Translations under genes and position numbers: made by a program
Notes under the pieces: generated by a model
What the model saw: only the letters and a program-made list of their open reading frames with translations
The model's database searches: none
What the model was told of the DNA's origin: nothing
Part shown: piece by piece, positions 37,908-51,596 of the stretch
How positions within the stretch are numbered: the first letter of the stretch is position 1
Layout of the letters: each line of letters begins with the position of its first letter
Source: Auanema rhodensis
Taxonomy: Eukaryota; Nematoda; Chromadorea; Rhabditida; Rhabditidae
Reading direction: 5' to 3'
DNA: 64,000 bases
Assembly (NCBI GenBank): GCA_964057225.1
Contig: OZ059898.1
Location: forward strand, 620,001-684,000

Positions 37908-40900
37908 TGAAGAATTAATTTTTTCGTTGAATAACATTGTCCATCGTCTTTGCCTTGAAAAAAGGAATCTAAAAACATCTACTTGTTGCTAAATTATTTT
38001 GAAATTTTTCGAAAAAATTTTTGTCAAAATGTTTTTGGAAGCAATGTTGAGTGTACATGGAAACTCAACATACACTAATGCATTATTTTTCAAACGATCA
38101 TAACTAATTTTTGTATTAAGCGTTTCTCAATGTAGTATAGTGCATTCGATGCGGATTTTTAAGCTGCGTCGATCTGTGTTATCAGATTTGCGCTAGCTTA
38201 AAAATGCACCGAGATATCAACTGATATAAGTTCACACTTATATCCTCGATTTTCACCCTGAAGAATTAATTTTTTCGTTGAATAACATTGTCCATCGTCT
38301 TTGCCTTGAAAAAAGGAATCTAAAAACATCTACTTGTTGCTAAATTATTTTGAAATTTTTCGAAAAAATTTTTGTCAAAATGTTTTTGGAAGCAATGTTG
38401 AGTGTACATGGAAACTCAACATACACTAATGCATTATTTTTCAAACGATCATAACTAATTTTTGTATTAAGCGTTTCTCAATGTAGTATAGTGCATTCGA
38501 TGCGGATTTTTAAGCTGCGTCGATCTGTGTTATCAGATTTGCGCTAGCTTAAAAATGCACCGAGATATCAACTGATATAAGTTCACACTTATATCCTCGA
38601 TTTTCACCCTGAAGAATTAATTTTTTCGTTGAATAACATTGTCCATCGTCTTTGCCTTGAAAAAAGGAATCTAAAAACATCTACTTTTTGCTAAATTATT
38701 TTGAAATTTTTCGAAAAAATTTTTGTCAAAATGTTTTTGGAAGCAATGTTGAGTGTACATGGAAACTCAACATACACTAATGCATCATTTTTCAAACGAT
38801 CATAACTAATTTTTGTATTAAGCGTTTCTCAATGTAGTATAGTGCATTCGATGCGGATTTTTAAGCTGCGTCGATCTGTGTTATCAGATTTGCGCTAGCT
38901 TAAAAATGCACCGAGATATCAACTGATATAAGTTCACACTTATATCCTCGATTTTCACCCTGAAGAATTAATTTTTTCGTTGAATAACATTGTCCATCGT
39001 CTTTGCCTTGAAAAAAGGAATCTAAAAACATCTACTTTTTGCTAAATTATTTTGAAATTTTTCGAAAAAATTTTTGTCAAAATGTTTTTGGAAGCAATGT
39101 TGAGTGTACATGGAAACTCAACATACACTAATGCATCATTTTTCAAACGATCATAACTAATTTTTGTATTAAGCGTTTCTCAATGTAGTATAGTGCATTC
39201 GATGCGGATTTTTAAGCTGCGTCGATCTGTGTTATCAGATTTGCGCTAGCTTAAAAATGCACCGAGATATCAACTGATATAAGTTCACACTTATATCCTC
39301 GATTTTCACCCTGAAGAATTAATTTTTTCGTTGAATAACATTGTCCATCGTCTTTGCCTTGAAAAAAGGAATCTAAAAACATCTACTTGTTGCTAAATTA
39401 TTTTGAAATTTTTCGAAAAAATTTTTGTCAAAATGTTTTTGGAAGCAATGTTGAGTGTACATGGAAACTCAACATACACTAATGCATTATTTTTCAAACG
39501 ATCATAACTAATTTTTGTATTAAGCGTTTCTCAATGTAGTATAGTGCATTCGATGCGGATTTTTAAGCTGCGTCGATCTGTGTTATCAGATTTGCGCTAG
39601 CTTAAAAATGCACCGAGATATCAACTGATATAAGTTCACACTTATATCCTCGATTTTCACCCTGAAGAATTAATTTTTTCGTTGAATAACATTGTCCATC
39701 GTCTTTGCCTTGAAAAAAGGAATCTAAAAACATCTACTTGTTGCTAAATTATTTTGAAATTTTTCGAAAAAATTTTTGTCAAAATGTTTTTGGAAGCAAT
39801 GTTGAGTGTACATGGAAACTCAACATACACTAATGCATTATTTTTCAAACGATCATAACTAATTTTTGTATTAAGCGTTTCTCAATGTAGTATAGTGCAT
39901 TCGATGCGGATTTTCAAGCTGCGTCGATCTGTGTTATCAGATTTGCGCTAGCTTAAAAATGCACCGAGATATCAACTGATATAAGTTCACACTTATATCC
40001 TCGATTTTCACCCTGAAGAATTAATTTTTTCGTTGAATAACATTGTCCATAGTCTTTGCCTTGAAAAAAGGAATCTAAAAACATCTACTTTTTGCTAAAT
40101 TATTTTGAAATTTTTCGAAAAAATTTTTGTCAAAATGTTTTTGGAAGCAATGTTGAGTGTACATGGAAACTCAACATACACTAATGCATCATTTTTCAAA
40201 CGATCATAACTAATTTTTGTATTAAGCGTTTCTCAATGTAGTATAGTGCATTCGATGCGGATTTTTAAGCTGCGTCGATCTGTGTTATCAGATTTGCGCT
40301 AGCTTAAAAATGCACCGAGATATCAACTGATATAAGTTCACACTTATATCCTCGATTTTCACCCTGAAGAATTAATTTTTTCGTTGAATAACATTGTCCA
40401 TCGTCTTTGCCTTGAAAAAAGGAATCTAAAAACATCTACTTTTTGCTAAATTATTTTGAAATTTTTCGAAAAAATTTTTGTCAAAATGTTTTTGGAAGCA
40501 ATGTTGAGTGTACATGGAAACTCAACATACACTAATGCATCATTTTTCAAACGATCATAACTAATTTTTGTATTAAGCGTTTCTCAATGTAGTATAGTGC
40601 ATTCGATGCGGATTTTTAAGCTGCGTCGATCTGTGTTATCAGATTTGCGCTAGCTTAAAAATGCACCGAGATATCAACTGATATAAGTTCACACTTATAT
40701 CCTCGATTTTCACCCTGAAGAATTAATTTTTTCGTTGAATAACATTGTCCATCGTCTTTGCCTTGAAAAAAGGAATCTAAAAACATCTACTTTTTGCTAA
40801 ATTATTTTGAAATTTTTCGAAAAAATTTTTGTCAAAATGTTTTTGGAAGCAATGTTGAGTGTACATGGAAACTCAACATACACTAATGCATCATTTTTCA

Positions 40901-43900
40901 AACGATCATAACTAATTTTTGTATTAAGCGTTTCTCAATGTAGTATAGTGCATTCGATGCGGATTTTTAAGCTGCGTCGATCTGTGTTATCAGATTTGCG
41001 CTAGCTTAAAAATGCACCGAGATATCAACTGATATAAGTTCACACTTATATCCTCGATTTTCACCCTGAAGAATTAATTTTTTCGTTGAATAACATTGTC
41101 CATCGTCTTTGCCTTGAAAAAAGGAATCTAAAAACATCTACTTGTTGCTAAATTATTTTGAAATTTTTCGAAAAAATTTTTGTCAAAATGTTTTTGGAAG
41201 CAATGCTGAGTGTACATGGAAACTCAACATACACTAATGCATTATTTTTCAAACGATCATAACTAATTTTTGTATTAAGCGTTTCTCAATGTAGTATAGT
41301 GCATTCGATGCGGATTTTTAAGCTGCGTCGATCTGTGTTATCAGATTTGCGCTAGCTTAAAAATGCACCGAGATATCAACTGATATAAGTTCACACTTAT
41401 ATCCTCGATTTTCACCCTGAAGAATTAATTTTTTCGTTGAATAACATTGTCCATCGTCTTTGCCTTGAAAAAAGGAATCTAAAAACATCTACTTGTTGCT
41501 AAATTATTTTGAAATTTTTCGAAAAAATTTTTGTCAAAATGTTTTTGGAAGCAATGTTGAGTGTACATGGAAACTCAACATACACTAATGCATCATTTTT
41601 CAAACGATCATAACTAATTTTTGTATTAAGCGTTTCTCAATGTAGTATAGTGCATTCGATGCGGATTTTTAAGCTGCGTCGATCTGTGTTATCAGATTTG
41701 CGCTAGCTTAAAAATGCACCGAGATATCAACTGATATAAGTTCACACTTATATCCTCGATTTTCACCCTGAAGAATTAATTTTTTCGTTGAATAACATTG
41801 TCCATCGTCTTTGCCTTGAAAAAAGGAATCTAAAAACATCTACTTTTTGCTAAATTATTTTGAAATTTTTCGAAAAAATTTTTGTCAAAATGTTTTTGGA
41901 AGCAATGTTGAGTGTACATGGAAACTCAACATACACTAATGCATCATTTTTCAAACGATCATAACTAATTTTTGTATTAAGCGTTTCTCAATGTAGTATA
42001 GTGCATTCGATGCGGATTTTTAAGCTGCGTCGATCTGTGTTATCAGATTTGCGCTAGCTTAAAAATGCACCGAGATATCAACTGATATAAGTTCACACTT
42101 ATATCCTCGATTTTCACCCTGAAGAATTAATTTTTTCGTTGAATAACATTGTCCATAGTCTTTGCCTTGAAAAAAGGAATCTAAAAACATCTACTTTTTG
42201 CTAAATTATTTTGAAATTTTTCGAAAAAATTTTTGTCAAAATGTTTTTGGAAGCAATGTTGAGTGTACATGGAAACTCAACATACACTAATGCATTATTT
42301 TTCAAACGATCATAACTAATTTTTGTATTAAGCGTTTCTCAATGTAGTATAGTGCATTCGATGCGGATTTTTAAGCTGCGTCGATCTGTGTTATCAGATT
42401 TGCGCTAGCTTAAAAATGCACCGAGATATCAACTGATATAAGTTCACACTTATATCCTCGATTTTCACCCTGAAGAATTAATTTTTTCGTTGAATAACAT
42501 TGTCCATCGTCTTTGCCTTGAAAAAAGGAATCTAAAAACATCTACTTGTTGCTAAATTATTTTGAAATTTTTCGAAAAAATTTTTGTCAAAATGTTTTTG
42601 GAAGCAATGTTGAGTGTACATGGAAACTCAACATACACTAATGCATTATTTTTCAAACGATCATAACTAATTTTTGTATTAAGCGTTTCTCAATGTAGTA
42701 TAGTGCATTCGATGCGGATTTTTAAGCTGCGTCGATCTGTGTTATCAGATTTGCGCTAGCTTAAAAATGCACCGAGATATCAACTGATATAAGTTCACAC
42801 TTATATCCTCGATTTTCACCCTGAAGAATTAATTTTTTCGTTGAATAACATTGTCCATAGTCTTTGCCTTGAAAAAAGGAATCTAAAAACATCTACTTTT
42901 TGCTAAATTATTTTGAAATTTTTCGAAAAAATTTTTGTCAAAATGTTTTTGGAAGCAATGTTGAGTGTACATGGAAACTCAACATACACTAATGCATCAT
43001 TTTTCAAACGATCATAACTAATTTTTGTATTAAGCGTTTCTCAATGTAGTATAGTGCATTCGATGCGGATTTTTAAGCTGCGTCGATCTGTGTTATCAGA
43101 TTTGCGCTAGCTTAAAAATGCACCGAGATATCAACTGATATAAGTTCACACTTATATCCTCGATTTTCACCCTGAAGAATTAATTTTTTCGTTGAATAAC
43201 ATTGTCCATCGTCTTTGCCTTGAAAAAAGGAATCTAAAAACATCTACTTGTTGCTAAATTATTTTGAAATTTTTCGAAAAAATTTTTGTCAAAATGTTTT
43301 TGGAAGCAATGTTGAGTGTACATGGAAACTCAACATACACTAATGCATTATTTTTCAAACGATCATAACTAATTTTTGTATTAAGCGTTTCTCAATGTAG
43401 TATAGTGCATTCGATGCGGATTTTTAAGCTGCGTCGATCTGTGTTATCAGATTTGCGCTAGCTTAAAAATGCACCGAGATATCAACTGATATAAGTTCAC
43501 ACTTATATCCTCGATTTTCACCCTGAAGAATTAATTTTTTCGTTGAATAACATTGTCCATCGTCTTTGCCTTGAAAAAAGGAATCTAAAAACATCTACTT
43601 TTTGCTAAATTATCTTGAAATTTTTCGAAAAAATTTTTGTCAAAATGTTTTTGGAAGCAATGTTGAGTGTACATGGAAACTCAACATACACTAATGCATC
43701 ATTTTTCAAACGATCATAACTAATTTTTGTATTAAGCGTTTCTCAATGTAGTATAGTGCATTGGATGCGGATTTTTAAGCTGCGTCGATCTGTGTTATCA
43801 GATTTGCGCTAGCTTAAAAATGCACCGAGATATCAACTGATATAAGTTCACACTTATATCCTCGATTTTCACCCTGAAGAATTAATTTTTTCGTTGAATA

Positions 43901-46900
43901 ACATTGTCCATCGTCTTTGCCTTGAAAAAAGGAATCTAAAAACATCTACTTTTTGCTAAATTATTTTGAAATTTTTCGAAAAAATTTTTGTCAAAATGTT
44001 TTTGGAAGCAATGTTGAGTGTACATGGAAACTCAACATACACTAATGCATCATTTTTCAAACGATCATAACTAATTTTTGTATTAAGCGTTTCTCAATGT
44101 AGTATAGTGCATTCGATGCGGATTTTTAAGCTGCGTCGATCTGTGTTATCAGATTTGCGCTAGCTTAAAAATGCACCGAGATATCAACTGATATAAGTTC
44201 ACACTTATATCCTCGATTTTCACCCTGAAGAATTAATTTTTTCGTTGAATAACATTGTCCATCGTCTTTGCCTTGAAAAAAGGAATCTAAAAACATCTAC
44301 TTTTTGCTAAATTATTTTGAAATTTTTCGAAAAAATTTTTGTCAAAATGTTTTTGGAAGCAATGTTGAGTGTACATGGAAACTCAACATACACTAATGCA
44401 TCATTTTTCAAACGATCATAACTAATTTTTGTATTAAGCGTTTCTCAATGTAGTATAGTGCATTCGATGCGGATTTTTAAGCTGCGTCGATCTGTGTTAT
44501 CAGATTTGCGCTAGCTTAAAAATGCACCGAGATATCAACTGATATAAGTTCACACTTATATCCTCGATTTTCACCCTGAAGAATTAATTTTTTCGTTGAA
44601 TAACATTGTCCATCGTCTTTGCCTTGAAAAAAGGAATCTAAAAACATCTACTTTTTGCTAAATTATTTTGAAATTTTTCGAAAAAATTTTTGTCAAAATG
44701 TTTTTGGAAGCAATGTTGAGTGTACATGGAAACTCAACATACACTAATGCATCATTTTTCAAACGATCATAACTAATTTTTGTATTAAGCGTTTCTCAAT
44801 GTAGTATAGTGCATTCGATGCGGATTTTTAAGCTGCGTCGATCTGTGTTATCAGATTTGCGCTAGCTTAAAAATGCACCGAGATATCAACTGATATAAGT
44901 TCACACTTATATCCTCGATTTTCACCCTGAAGAATTAATTTTTTCGTTGAATAACATTGTCCATCGTCTTTGCCTTGAAAAAAGGAATCTAAAAACATCT
45001 ACTTGTTGCTAAATTATTTTGAAATTTTTCGAAAAAATTTTTGTCAAAATGTTTTTGGAAGCAATGTTGAGTGTACATGGAAACTCAACATACACTAATG
45101 CATTATTTTTCAAACGATCATAACTAATTTTTGTATTAAGCGTTTCTCAATGTAGTATAGTGCATTCGATGCGGATTTTTAAGCTGCGTCGATCTGTGTT
45201 ATCAGATTTGCGCTAGCTTAAAAATGCACCGAGATATCAACTGATATAAGTTCACACTTATATCCTCGATTTTCACCCTGAAGAATTAATTTTTTCGTTG
45301 AATAACATTGTCCATCGTCTTTGCCTTGAAAAAAGGAATCTAAAAACATCTACTTGTTGCTAAATTATTTTGAAATTTTTCGAAAAAATTTTTGTCAAAA
45401 TGTTTTTGGAAGCAATGTTGAGTGTACATGGAAACTCAACATACACTAATGCATTATTTTTCAAACGATCATAACTAATTTTTGTATTAAGCGTTTCTCA
45501 ATGTAGTATAGTGCATTCGATGCGGATTTTTAAGCTGCGTCGATCTGTGTTATCAGATTTGCGCTAGCTTAAAAATGCACCGAGATATCAACTGATATAA
45601 GTTCACACTTATATCCTCGATTTTCACCCTGAAGAATTAATTTTTTCGTTGAATAACATTGTCCATCGTCTTTGCCTTGAAAAAAGGAATCTAAAAACAT
45701 CTACTTTTTGCTAAATTATTTTGAAATTTTTCGAAAAAATTTTTGTCAAAATGTTTTTGGAAGCAATGTTGAGTGTACATGGAAACTCAACATACACTAA
45801 TGCATCATTTTTCAAACGATCATAACTAATTTTTGTATTAAGCGTTTCTCAATGTAGTATAGTGCATTCGATGCGGATTTTTAAGCTGCGTCGATCTGTG
45901 TTATCAGATTTGCGCTAGCTTAAAAATGCACCGAGATATCAACTGATATAAGTTCACACTTATATCCTCGATTTTCACCCTGAAGAATTAATTTTTTCGT
46001 TGAATAACATTGTCCATCGTCTTTGCCTTGAAAAAAGGAATCTAAAAACATCTACTTTTTGCTAAATTATTTTGAAATTTTTCGAAAAAATTTTTGTCAA
46101 AATGTTTTTGGAAGCAATGTTGAGTGTACATGGAAACTCAACATACACTAATGCATCATTTTTCAAACGATCATAACTAATTTTTGTATTAAGCGTTTCT
46201 CAATGTAGTATAGTGCATTCGATGCGGATTTTTAAGCTGCGTCGATCTGTGTTATCAGATTTGCGCTAGCTTAAAAATGCACCGAGATATCAACTGATAT
46301 AAGTTCACACTTATATCCTCGATTTTCACCCTGAAGAATTAATTTTTTCGTTGAATAACATTGTCCATCGTCTTTGCCTTGAAAAAAGGAATCTAAAAAC
46401 ATCTACTTGTTGCTAAATTATTTTGAAATTTTTCGAAAAAATTTTTGTCAAAATGTTTTTGGAAGCAATGTTGAGTGTACATGGAAACTCAACATACACT
46501 AATGCATTATTTTTCAAACGATCATAACTAATTTTTGTATTAAGCGTTTCTCAATGTAGTATAGTGCATTCGATGCGGATTTTTAAGCTGCGTCGATCTG
46601 TGTTATCAGATTTGCGCTAGCTTAAAAATGCACCGAGATATCAACTGATATAAGTTCACACTTATATCCTCGATTTTCACCCTGAAGAATTAATTTTTTC
46701 GTTGAATAACATTGTCCATCGTCTTTGCCTTGAAAAAAGGAATCTAAAAACATCTACTTTTTGCTAAATTATTTTGAAATTTTTCGAAAAAATTTTTGTC
46801 AAAATGTTTTTGGAAGCAATGTTGAGTGTACATGGAAACTCAACATACACTAATGCATCATTTTTCAAACGATCATAACTAATTTTTGTATTAAGCGTTT

Positions 46901-49900
46901 CTCAATGTAGTATAGTGCATTCGATGCGGATTTTTAAGCTGCGTCGATCTGTGTTATCAGATTTGCGCTAGCTTAAAAATGCACCGAGATATCAACTGAT
47001 ATAAGTTCACACTTATATCCTCGATTTTCACCCTGAAGAATTAATTTTTTCGTTGAATAACATTGTCCATCGTCTTTGCCTTGAAAAAAGGAATCTAAAA
47101 ACATCTACTTTTTGCTAAATTATTTTGAAATTTTTCGAAAAAATTTTTGTCAAAATGTTTTTGGAAGCAATGTTGAGTGTACATGGAAACTCAACATACA
47201 CTAATGCATCATTTTTCAAACGATCATAACTAATTTTTGTATTAAGCGTTTCTCAATGTAGTATAGTGCATTCGATGCGGATTTTTAAGCTGCGTCGATC
47301 TGTGTTATCAGATTTGCGCTAGCTTAAAAATGCACCGAGATATCAACTGATATAAGTTCACACTTATATCCTCGATTTTCACCCTGAAGAATTAATTTTT
47401 TCGTTGAATAACATTGTCCATCGTCTTTGCCTTGAAAAAAGGAATCTAAAAACATCTACTTTTTGCTAAATTATTTTGAAATTTTTCGAAAAAATTTTTG
47501 TCAAAATGTTTTTGGAAGCAATGTTGAGTGTACATGGAAACTCAACATACACTAATGCATCATTTTTCAAACGATCATAACTAATTTTTGTATTAAGCGT
47601 TTCTCAATGTAGTATAGTGCATTCGATGCGGATTTTTAAGCTGCGTCGATCTGTGTTATCAGATTTGCGCTAGCTTAAAAATGCACCGAGATATCAACTG
47701 ATATAAGTTCACACTTATATCCTCGATTTTCACCCTGAAGAATTAATTTTTTCGTTGAATAACATTGTCCATCGTCTTTGCCTTGAAAAAAGGAATCTAA
47801 AAACATCTACTTGTTGCTAAATTATTTTGAAATTTTTCGAAAAAATTTTTGTCAAAATGTTTTTGGAAGCAATGTTGAGTGTACATGGAAACTCAACATA
47901 CACTAATGCATCATTTTTCAAACGATCATAACTAATTTTTGTATTAAGCGTTTCTCAATGTAGTATAGTGCATTCGATGCGGATTTTTAAGCTGCGTCGA
48001 TCTGTGTTATCAGATTTGCGCTAGCTTAAAAATGCACCGAGATATCAACTGATATAAGTTCACACTTATATCCTCGATTTTCACCCTGAAGAATTAATTT
48101 TTTCGTTGAATAACATTGTCCATCGTCTTTGCCTTGAAAAAAGGAATCTAAAAACATCTACTTTTTGCTAAATTATTTTGAAATTTTTCGAAAAAATTTT
48201 TGTCAAAATGTTTTTGGAAGCAATGTTGAGTGTACATGGAAACTCAACATACACTAATGCATCATTTTTCAAACGATCATAACTAATTTTTGTATTAAGC
48301 GTTTCTCAATGTAGTATAGTGCATTCGATGCGGATTTTTAAGCTGCGTCGATCTGTGTTATCAGATTTGCGCTAGCTTAAAAATGCACCGAGATATCAAC
48401 TGATATAAGTTCACACTTATATCCTCGATTTTCACCCTGAAGAATTAATTTTTTCGTTGAATAACATTGTCCATCGTCTTTGCCTTGAAAAAAGGAATCT
48501 AAAAACATCTACTTGTTGCTAAATTATTTTGAAATTTTTCGAAAAAATTTTTGTCAAAATGTTTTTGGAAGCAATGTTGAGTGTACATGGAAACTCAACA
48601 TACACTAATGCATTATTTTTCAAACGATCATAACTAATTTTTGTATTAAGCGTTTCTCAATGTAGTATAGTGCATTCGATGCGGATTTTTAAGCTGCGTC
48701 GATCTGTGTTATCAGATTTGCGCTAGCTTAAAAATGCACCGAGATATCAACTGATATAAGTTCACACTTATATCCTCGATTTTCACCCTGAAGAATTAAT
48801 TTTTTCGTTGAATAACATTGTCCATCGTCTTTGCCTTGAAAAAAGGAATCTAAAAACATCTACTTTTTGCTAAATTATTTTGAAATTTTTCGAAAAAATT
48901 TTTGTCAAAATGTTTTTGGAAGCAATGTTGAGTGTACATGGAAACTCAACATACACTAATGCATCATTTTTCAAACGATCATAACTAATTTTTGTATTAA
49001 GCGTTTCTCAATGTAGTATAGTGCATTCGATGCGGATTTTTAAGCTGCGTCGATCTGTGTTATCAGATTTGCGCTAGCTTAAAAATGCACCGAGATATCA
49101 ACTGATATAAGTTCACACTTATATCCTCGATTTTCACCCTGAAGAATTAATTTTTTCGTTGAATAAGATTGTCCATCGTCTTTGCCTTGAAAAAAGGAAT
49201 CTAAAAACATCTACTTTTTGCTAAATTATTTTGAAATTTTTCGAAAAAATTTTTGTCAAAATGTTTTTGGAAGCAATGTTGAGTGTACATGGAAACTCAA
49301 CATACACTAATGCATCATTTTTCAAACGATCATAACTAATTTTTGTATTAAGCGTTTCTCAATGTAGTATAGTGCATTCGATGCGGATTTTTAAGCTGCG
49401 TCGATCTGTGTTATCAGATTTGCGCTAGCTTAAAAATGCACCGAGATATCAACTGATATAAGTTCACACTTATATCCTCGATTTTCACCCTGAAGAATTA
49501 ATTTTTTCGTTGAATAACATTGTCCATCGTCTTTGCCTTGAAAAAAGGAATCTAAAAACATCTACTTTTTGCTAAATTATTTTGAAATTTTTCGAAAAAA
49601 TTTTTGTCAAAATGTTTTTGGAAGCAATGTTGAGTGTACATGGAAACTCAACATACACTAATGCATCATTTTTCAAACGATCATAACTAATTTTTGTATT
49701 AAGCGTTTCTCAATGTAGTATAGTGCATTCGATGCGGATTTTTAAGCTGCGTCGATCTGTGTTATCAGATTTGCGCTAGCTTAAAAATGCACCGAGATAT
49801 CAACTGATATAAGTTCACACTTATATCCTCGATTTTCACCCTGAAGAATTAATTTTTTCGTTGAATAACATTGTCCATCGTCTTTGCCTTGAAAAAAGGA

Positions 49901-51245
49901 ATCTAAAAACATCTACTTTTTGCTAAATTATTTTGAAATTTTTCGAAAAAATTTTTGTCAAAATGTTTTTGGAAGCAATGTTGAGTGTACATGGAAACTC
50001 AACATACACTAATGCATCATTTTTCAAACGATCATAACTAATTTTTGTATTAAGCGTTTCTCAATGTAGTATAGTGCATTCAATGCGGATTTTTAAGCTG
50101 CGTCGATCTGTGTTATCAGATTTGCGCTAGCTTAAAAATGCACCGAGATATCAACTGATATAAGTTCACACTTATATCCTCGATTTTCACCCTGAAGAAT
50201 TAATTTTTTCGTTGAATAACATTGTCCATCGTCTTTGCCTTGAAAAAAGGAATCTAAAAACATCTACTTTTTGCTAAATTATTTTGAAATTTTTCGAAAA
50301 AATTTTTGTCAAAATGTTTTTGGAAGCAATGTTGAGTGTACATGGAAACTCAACATACACTAATGCATCATTTTTCAAACGATCATAACTAATTTTTGTA
50401 TTAAGCGTTTCTCAATGTAGTATAGTGCATTCGATGCGGATTTTTAAGCTGCGTCGATCTGTGTTATCAGATTTGCGCTAGCTTAAAAATGCACCGAGAT
50501 ATCAACTGATATAAGTTCACACTTATATCCTCGATTTTCACCCTGAAGAATTAATTTTTTCGTTGAATAACATTGTCCATCGTCTTTGCCTTGAAAAAAG
50601 GAATCTAAAAACATCTACTTGTTGCTAAATTATTTTGAAATTTTTCGAAAAAATTTTTGTCAAAATGTTTTTGGAAGCAATGTTGAGTGTACATGGAAAC
50701 TCAACATACACTAATGCATTATTTTTCAAACGATCATAACTAATTTTTGTATTAAGCGTTTCTCAATGTAGTATAGTGCATTCGATGCGGATTTTTAAGC
50801 TGCGTCGATCTGTGTTATCAGATTTGCGCTAGCTTAAAAATGCACCGAGATATCAACTGATATAAGTTCACACTTATATCCTCGATTTTCACCCTGAAGA
50901 ATTAATTTTTTCGTTGAATAACATTGTCCATCGTCTTTGCCTTGAAAAAAGGAATCTAAAAACATCTACTTGTTGCTAAATTATTTTGAAATTTTTCGAA
51001 AAAATTTTTGTCAAAATGTTTTTGGAAGCAATGTTGAGTGTACATGGAAACTCAACATACACTAATGCATTATTTTTCAAACGATCATAACTAATTTTTG
51101 TATTAAGCGTTTCTCAATGTAGTATAGTGCATTCGATGCGGATTTTTAAGCTGCGTCGATCTGTGTTATCAGATTTGCGCTAGCTTAAAAATCCACCGAG
51201 ATATCAACTGATATAAGTTCACACTTATATCCTCGATTTTCACCC
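37908..51245 (+). repeat. Region interspersed with the TTG/TTA monomer family (M109-M146)
   Basis: Two linked changes define this family: cttgttgct near position 77 and gcattattt near 177. Both occur in M109, M110, M113, M114, M118, M122, M124, M129, M130, M133, M139, M145 and M146. Adjacent pairs are common (M109-110, M113-114, M129-130, M145-146). M119 and M137 have only the first change and M121 only the second, so they look recombinant. M115, M121 and M123 share ccatagtc. M125 (43524-43874) carries attatcttg plus gcattggatg, as in M98. The other monomers here are the common form. Confidence 0.82.
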
Positions 51246-51596
51246 TGAAGAATTAATTTTTTCGTTGAATAACATTGTCCATCGTCTTTGCCTTGAAAAA
51301 AGAAATTTAAAAACATCTACTTTTTGCTAAATTATTTTGAAATTTTTCGAAAAAATTTTTGTCAAAATGTTTTTGGAAGCAATGTTGAGTGTACATGGAA
51401 ACTCAACATACACTAATGCATCATTTTTCAAACGATCATAACTAATTTTTGTATTAAGCGTTTCTCAATGTAGTATAGTGCATTCGATGCGGATTTTTAA
51501 GCTGCGTCGATCTGTGTTATCAGATTTGCGCTAGCTTAAAAATCCACCGAGATATCAACTGATATAAGTTCACACTTATATCCTCGATTTTCACCC
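50544..51596 (+). repeat. Variant triplet M145-M147, first copy
   Basis: M145 is a TTG/TTA-family copy with GC at 299-300. M146 is the same with CC. M147 has tttaaaaac for tctaaaaac plus CC. The order recurs 13 monomers (4,563 bp) later at 55107-56159. M147 adds a gaaattt change. M148, which follows, has tttttttgttg and ttattctg, which the second copy lacks. Confidence 0.8.
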
